A stretch of DNA of 64,000 nt, taken from contig NZ_FMYQ01000001.1 in NCBI RefSeq assembly GCF_900096975.1, positions 558,001 to 622,000 on the forward strand, given 5' to 3'. This DNA is from Paraburkholderia lycopersici (GTDB lineage Bacteria > Pseudomonadota > Gammaproteobacteria > Burkholderiales > Burkholderiaceae). The notes under the pieces were generated by a model. It had not been told where the DNA came from. It made no database searches and was given only the letters and a program-made list of their open reading frames with translations. Positions 62,483 through 64,000 of this stretch are shown piece after piece; within the stretch, counting starts at the first letter, position 1; every line of letters begins with the position of its first letter. Position numbers and translations under genes: made by a program.

Positions 62483-63214
62483 TCAGAGCGGCGCTTCCGT
62501 CACGTTCTCGCCCGCGAGATACGCTTCATAGCCACGCTTGCGCAACTTGCAGGCCGGACACCCGCCGCAGCCGAAGCCCCATGCGTGAAGCTCCGCGCGC
62601 TCGCCCACGTAGCAGGTGTGCGTTTCGACGCGCACCATGTCCACCAGCGCCTCGCCGCCCAGTTTTTCCGCGAGCCGCCACGTGTCGGCCTTGTCGAGCC
62701 ACATGAGCGGCGTTTCCAGCAGGAAGCGCGTGTCCATGCCGAGATTGAGCGCGACCTGCAGCGCCTTCATGGTGTCGTCGCGGCAGTCGGGGTAGCCCGA
62801 GAAGTCGGTTTCGCACATGCCGCCGACGAGCACCTTGAGCCCGCGACGATAGGCGATCGCCGCAGCGATCTGCATGAACATCAGATTGCGGCCAGGCACG
62901 AACGTGTTCGGCAGGCCGCTCGCGGCCGTTTCGATCTCGATCTCGCGCGTCATGGCCGTGTCGCTGATCGAGCCGAGCACCGAGAGGTCGATCATGTGAT
63001 CGTCGCCTAGACGCTCGCCCCATGCGGGGAACGTGCGCGCGATCGCCGCGCGAAAGCTCTCGCGGCACTCCAGCTCGACGCGATGACGCTGGCCGTAATC
63101 GAAGCCGAGCGTCTCGACGCTCTCGTAGCGGTCGAGTGCCCATGCGAGGCACGTGGCCGAGTCCTGGCCGCCGGAAAACAACACGAGCGCGCCCTTGGCT
63201 TCTGTTCGAGTCAC
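62483..63214 (-). CDS. queC: 7-cyano-7-deazaguanine synthase QueC
   Basis: QueC converts CDG to preQ0 using ATP and ammonia. The 243-residue protein has the PP-loop [14 protein letters not shown] at the N-terminus, [11 protein letters not shown], the VPGRNLMFM segment and the zinc cluster [13 protein letters not shown] near the C-terminus. The start is GTG 63214 ([14 protein letters not shown]), after GGAG at 7 bases; the longer frame upstream is not family-like. It heads the queC-queE-queD operon. Confidence 0.95.
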   Translation of the reverse strand: MTRTEAKGALVLFSGGQDSATCLAWALDRYESVETLGFDYGQRHRVELECRESFRAAIARTFPAWGERLGDDHMIDLSVLGSISDTAMTREIEIETAASGLPNTFVPGRNLMFMQIAAAIAYRRGLKVLVGGMCETDFSGYPDCRDDTMKALQVALNLGMDTRFLLETPLMWLDKADTWRLAEKLGGEALVDMVRVETHTCYVGERAELHAWGFGCGGCPACKLRKRGYEAYLAGENVTEAPL

Positions 63215-63419
63215 CGTGAAACTCCGTGAATGAGGTTTCCGCGCGGACGCTTTCGCTGCTCGACACGCCCAGGCGGACCGGCGCGGACAACCCGCGCGCC
63301 GACTCATGCAGTATAGGCCGGGGGCCCTGTGCGGACACGGCGCCGGCCTTATACCCTGGATACCGCCGAGGTCTGCGCCGACACCAGGCTTGCGCGCTTG
63401 AGTGCATCCGCAAGACAAC

Positions 63420-63457
63420 GAAAAAGCCCCAGGAATCGAACGATCTCCTGGGGCTGC
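63420..63457 (-). terminator. Terminator after tRNA-Phe
   Basis: Read on the minus strand, AGCCCCAGGA pairs with TCCTGGGGCT (arms at 63425-63434 and 63446-63455) around an 11-base loop holding GTTCGAT, then five T residues. The loop resembles a tRNA T-arm. It ends the tRNA transcript before queC. Confidence 0.88.
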
Positions 63458-63461
63458 ATTC

Positions 63462-63537
63462 TGGTGGCCTGGGGCGGAATCGAACCACCGACACGCGGAT
63501 TTTCAATCCGCTGCTCTACCAACTGAGCTACCGGGCC
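63462..63537 (-). tRNA. tRNA-Phe (GAA)
   Basis: A complete 76-base tRNA folds on the minus strand with an encoded CCA. Anticodon stem GCGGA/TCCGC surrounds TTGAAAA, anticodon GAA (Phe). D-arm AGCTCAGTTGGTAGAGC and T-arm GGTGG-TTCGATT-CCGCC are canonical. The acceptor stem has one mismatch: C5 faces A68 (GGCCCGG against CCAGGCC). A terminator follows. Confidence 0.95.
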
Positions 63538-63636
63538 AACGAAGAAAGAAGATTATAGCGGGCATAACGGACTTGCGCAAGTGGCTTTCGCAAAAACTGG
63601 ATGCGACCGCGCTTCGTTCGTCCGCTTCGTTCGTCT

Positions 63637-64000
63637 TTACTCGCCCTTGCTCTTGCCGAGATCCACGCCGAGCTGCTTGAGCTTGCGGTACAGGTGCGTG
63701 CGCTCAAGTCCCGTTTTCTCCGCCACACGCGTCATGCTGCCGTTCTCGCGCGCGAGGTGGTACTCGAAGTAGGCGCGCTCGAACGCGTCGCGAGCGTCGC
63801 GCAGCGGAATGTCGAACGAGATGGAAGCCGTTTGCGCCGCCAGTGTGCCGCCCGGCATGCCGTGCACGCCGTCGGCGCCCAGCACGGGCAGCGCCGCCGC
63901 CGAAGCCACCACGGCCGGTCCGCCCGCCGGGGGTTTCGCGGATGCAGCCGGCGTGACCGGCGCGGCCGTACCGCGGGCGAGCCCCTGTTCGACCGCCTTG
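63637..64000 (-). CDS. NtrX-like sigma-54-dependent response regulator, C-terminal end only
   Basis: Only the last 120 residues are inside the window; the gene continues past the right edge. An Ala/Pro-rich linker is followed by a Fis-type DNA-binding domain, RDARDAFERAYFEYHLARENGSMTRVAEKTGLERTHLYRKLKQLG, which closely resembles the C-terminus of NtrX-type nitrogen/redox regulators. The receiver and AAA+ domains are not visible, so NtrX rather than another NtrC-family protein is inferred from the HTH sequence alone. Confidence 0.82.
   Translation of the reverse strand, partial: KAVEQGLARGTAAPVTPAASAKPPAGGPAVVASAAALPVLGADGVHGMPGGTLAAQTASISFDIPLRDARDAFERAYFEYHLARENGSMTRVAEKTGLERTHLYRKLKQLGVDLGKSKGE

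Overview
The window is a GC-rich (about two thirds G+C), gene-dense piece of a betaproteobacterial main chromosome. Gene content and order (argB / 5'-nucleotidase / slmA, metXW-ampG, gatCAB divergent from mreBCD-mrdA-rodA, cobW-type GTPase-dksA-hslVU-regAB, queCED) point to the Burkholderia / Paraburkholderia / Caballeronia group. The species cannot be fixed from sequence alone. I saw no insertion sequence, prophage, CRISPR array or replication origin, so this reads as core genome with a few accessory operons.

Layout. 1-6507: a molybdenum hydroxylase operon cut by the left edge (large subunit, FAD subunit, MoxR ATPase, VWA protein, CoxG-like, XdhC-like). 6598-8139: an OFA-type oxalate/formate MFS carrier with a 42-residue partner ORF. 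8576-11854: a transglutaminase-like secreted protein, the stress kinase SrkA and a small conserved protein. 12403-18414: an RND efflux operon (permease, adaptor, outer-membrane lipoprotein). 18506-24671: MFS exporter, small membrane proteins, fatty acid desaturase, aldo/keto reductase and a phytanoyl-CoA dioxygenase-like protein. 24788-31088: metK with a structured SAM-II-like leader, diverging from lpxL-dapF-DUF484-xerC-rlmI. 31207-37771: a Zur-box-like site, a His-rich COG0523 GTPase, a Cys-poor dksA, hslVU and the RegA/RegB redox two-component system. 37772-38742: a gene-poor gap containing a perfect FNR-type box. 38743-47091: CWC protein, argB, nucleotidase, slmA, HdeD, a SAM-II riboswitch, metX-metW, ampG and an M48 protease. 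47123-52396: xth, ppk2 and gatBAC. 52805-59400: mreBCD-mrdA-rodA. 59509-64000: Sel1-repeat protein, aldolase, queDEC, tRNA-Phe and the end of an NtrX-like regulator.

How the parts fit. Methionine/SAM metabolism appears twice under what look like two SAM-II aptamers (metK and metXW), so SAM would limit both its own synthesis and methionine entry. Cell-shape genes form one elongasome operon, with long Ala/Pro/Lys-rich tails on MreC and PBP2. The zinc-linked part combines a Zur-box-like site, a His-rich metallochaperone GTPase and a DksA that has lost three of its four zinc-finger cysteines. RegAB plus an FNR-type site indicates redox and oxygen control nearby.

The most interesting items are regulatory: the two long-insert SAM-II leaders, the possible structured RNA at 12044-12192, and the FNR box in the gap upstream of regB. 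No wholly new multi-gene system is evident.
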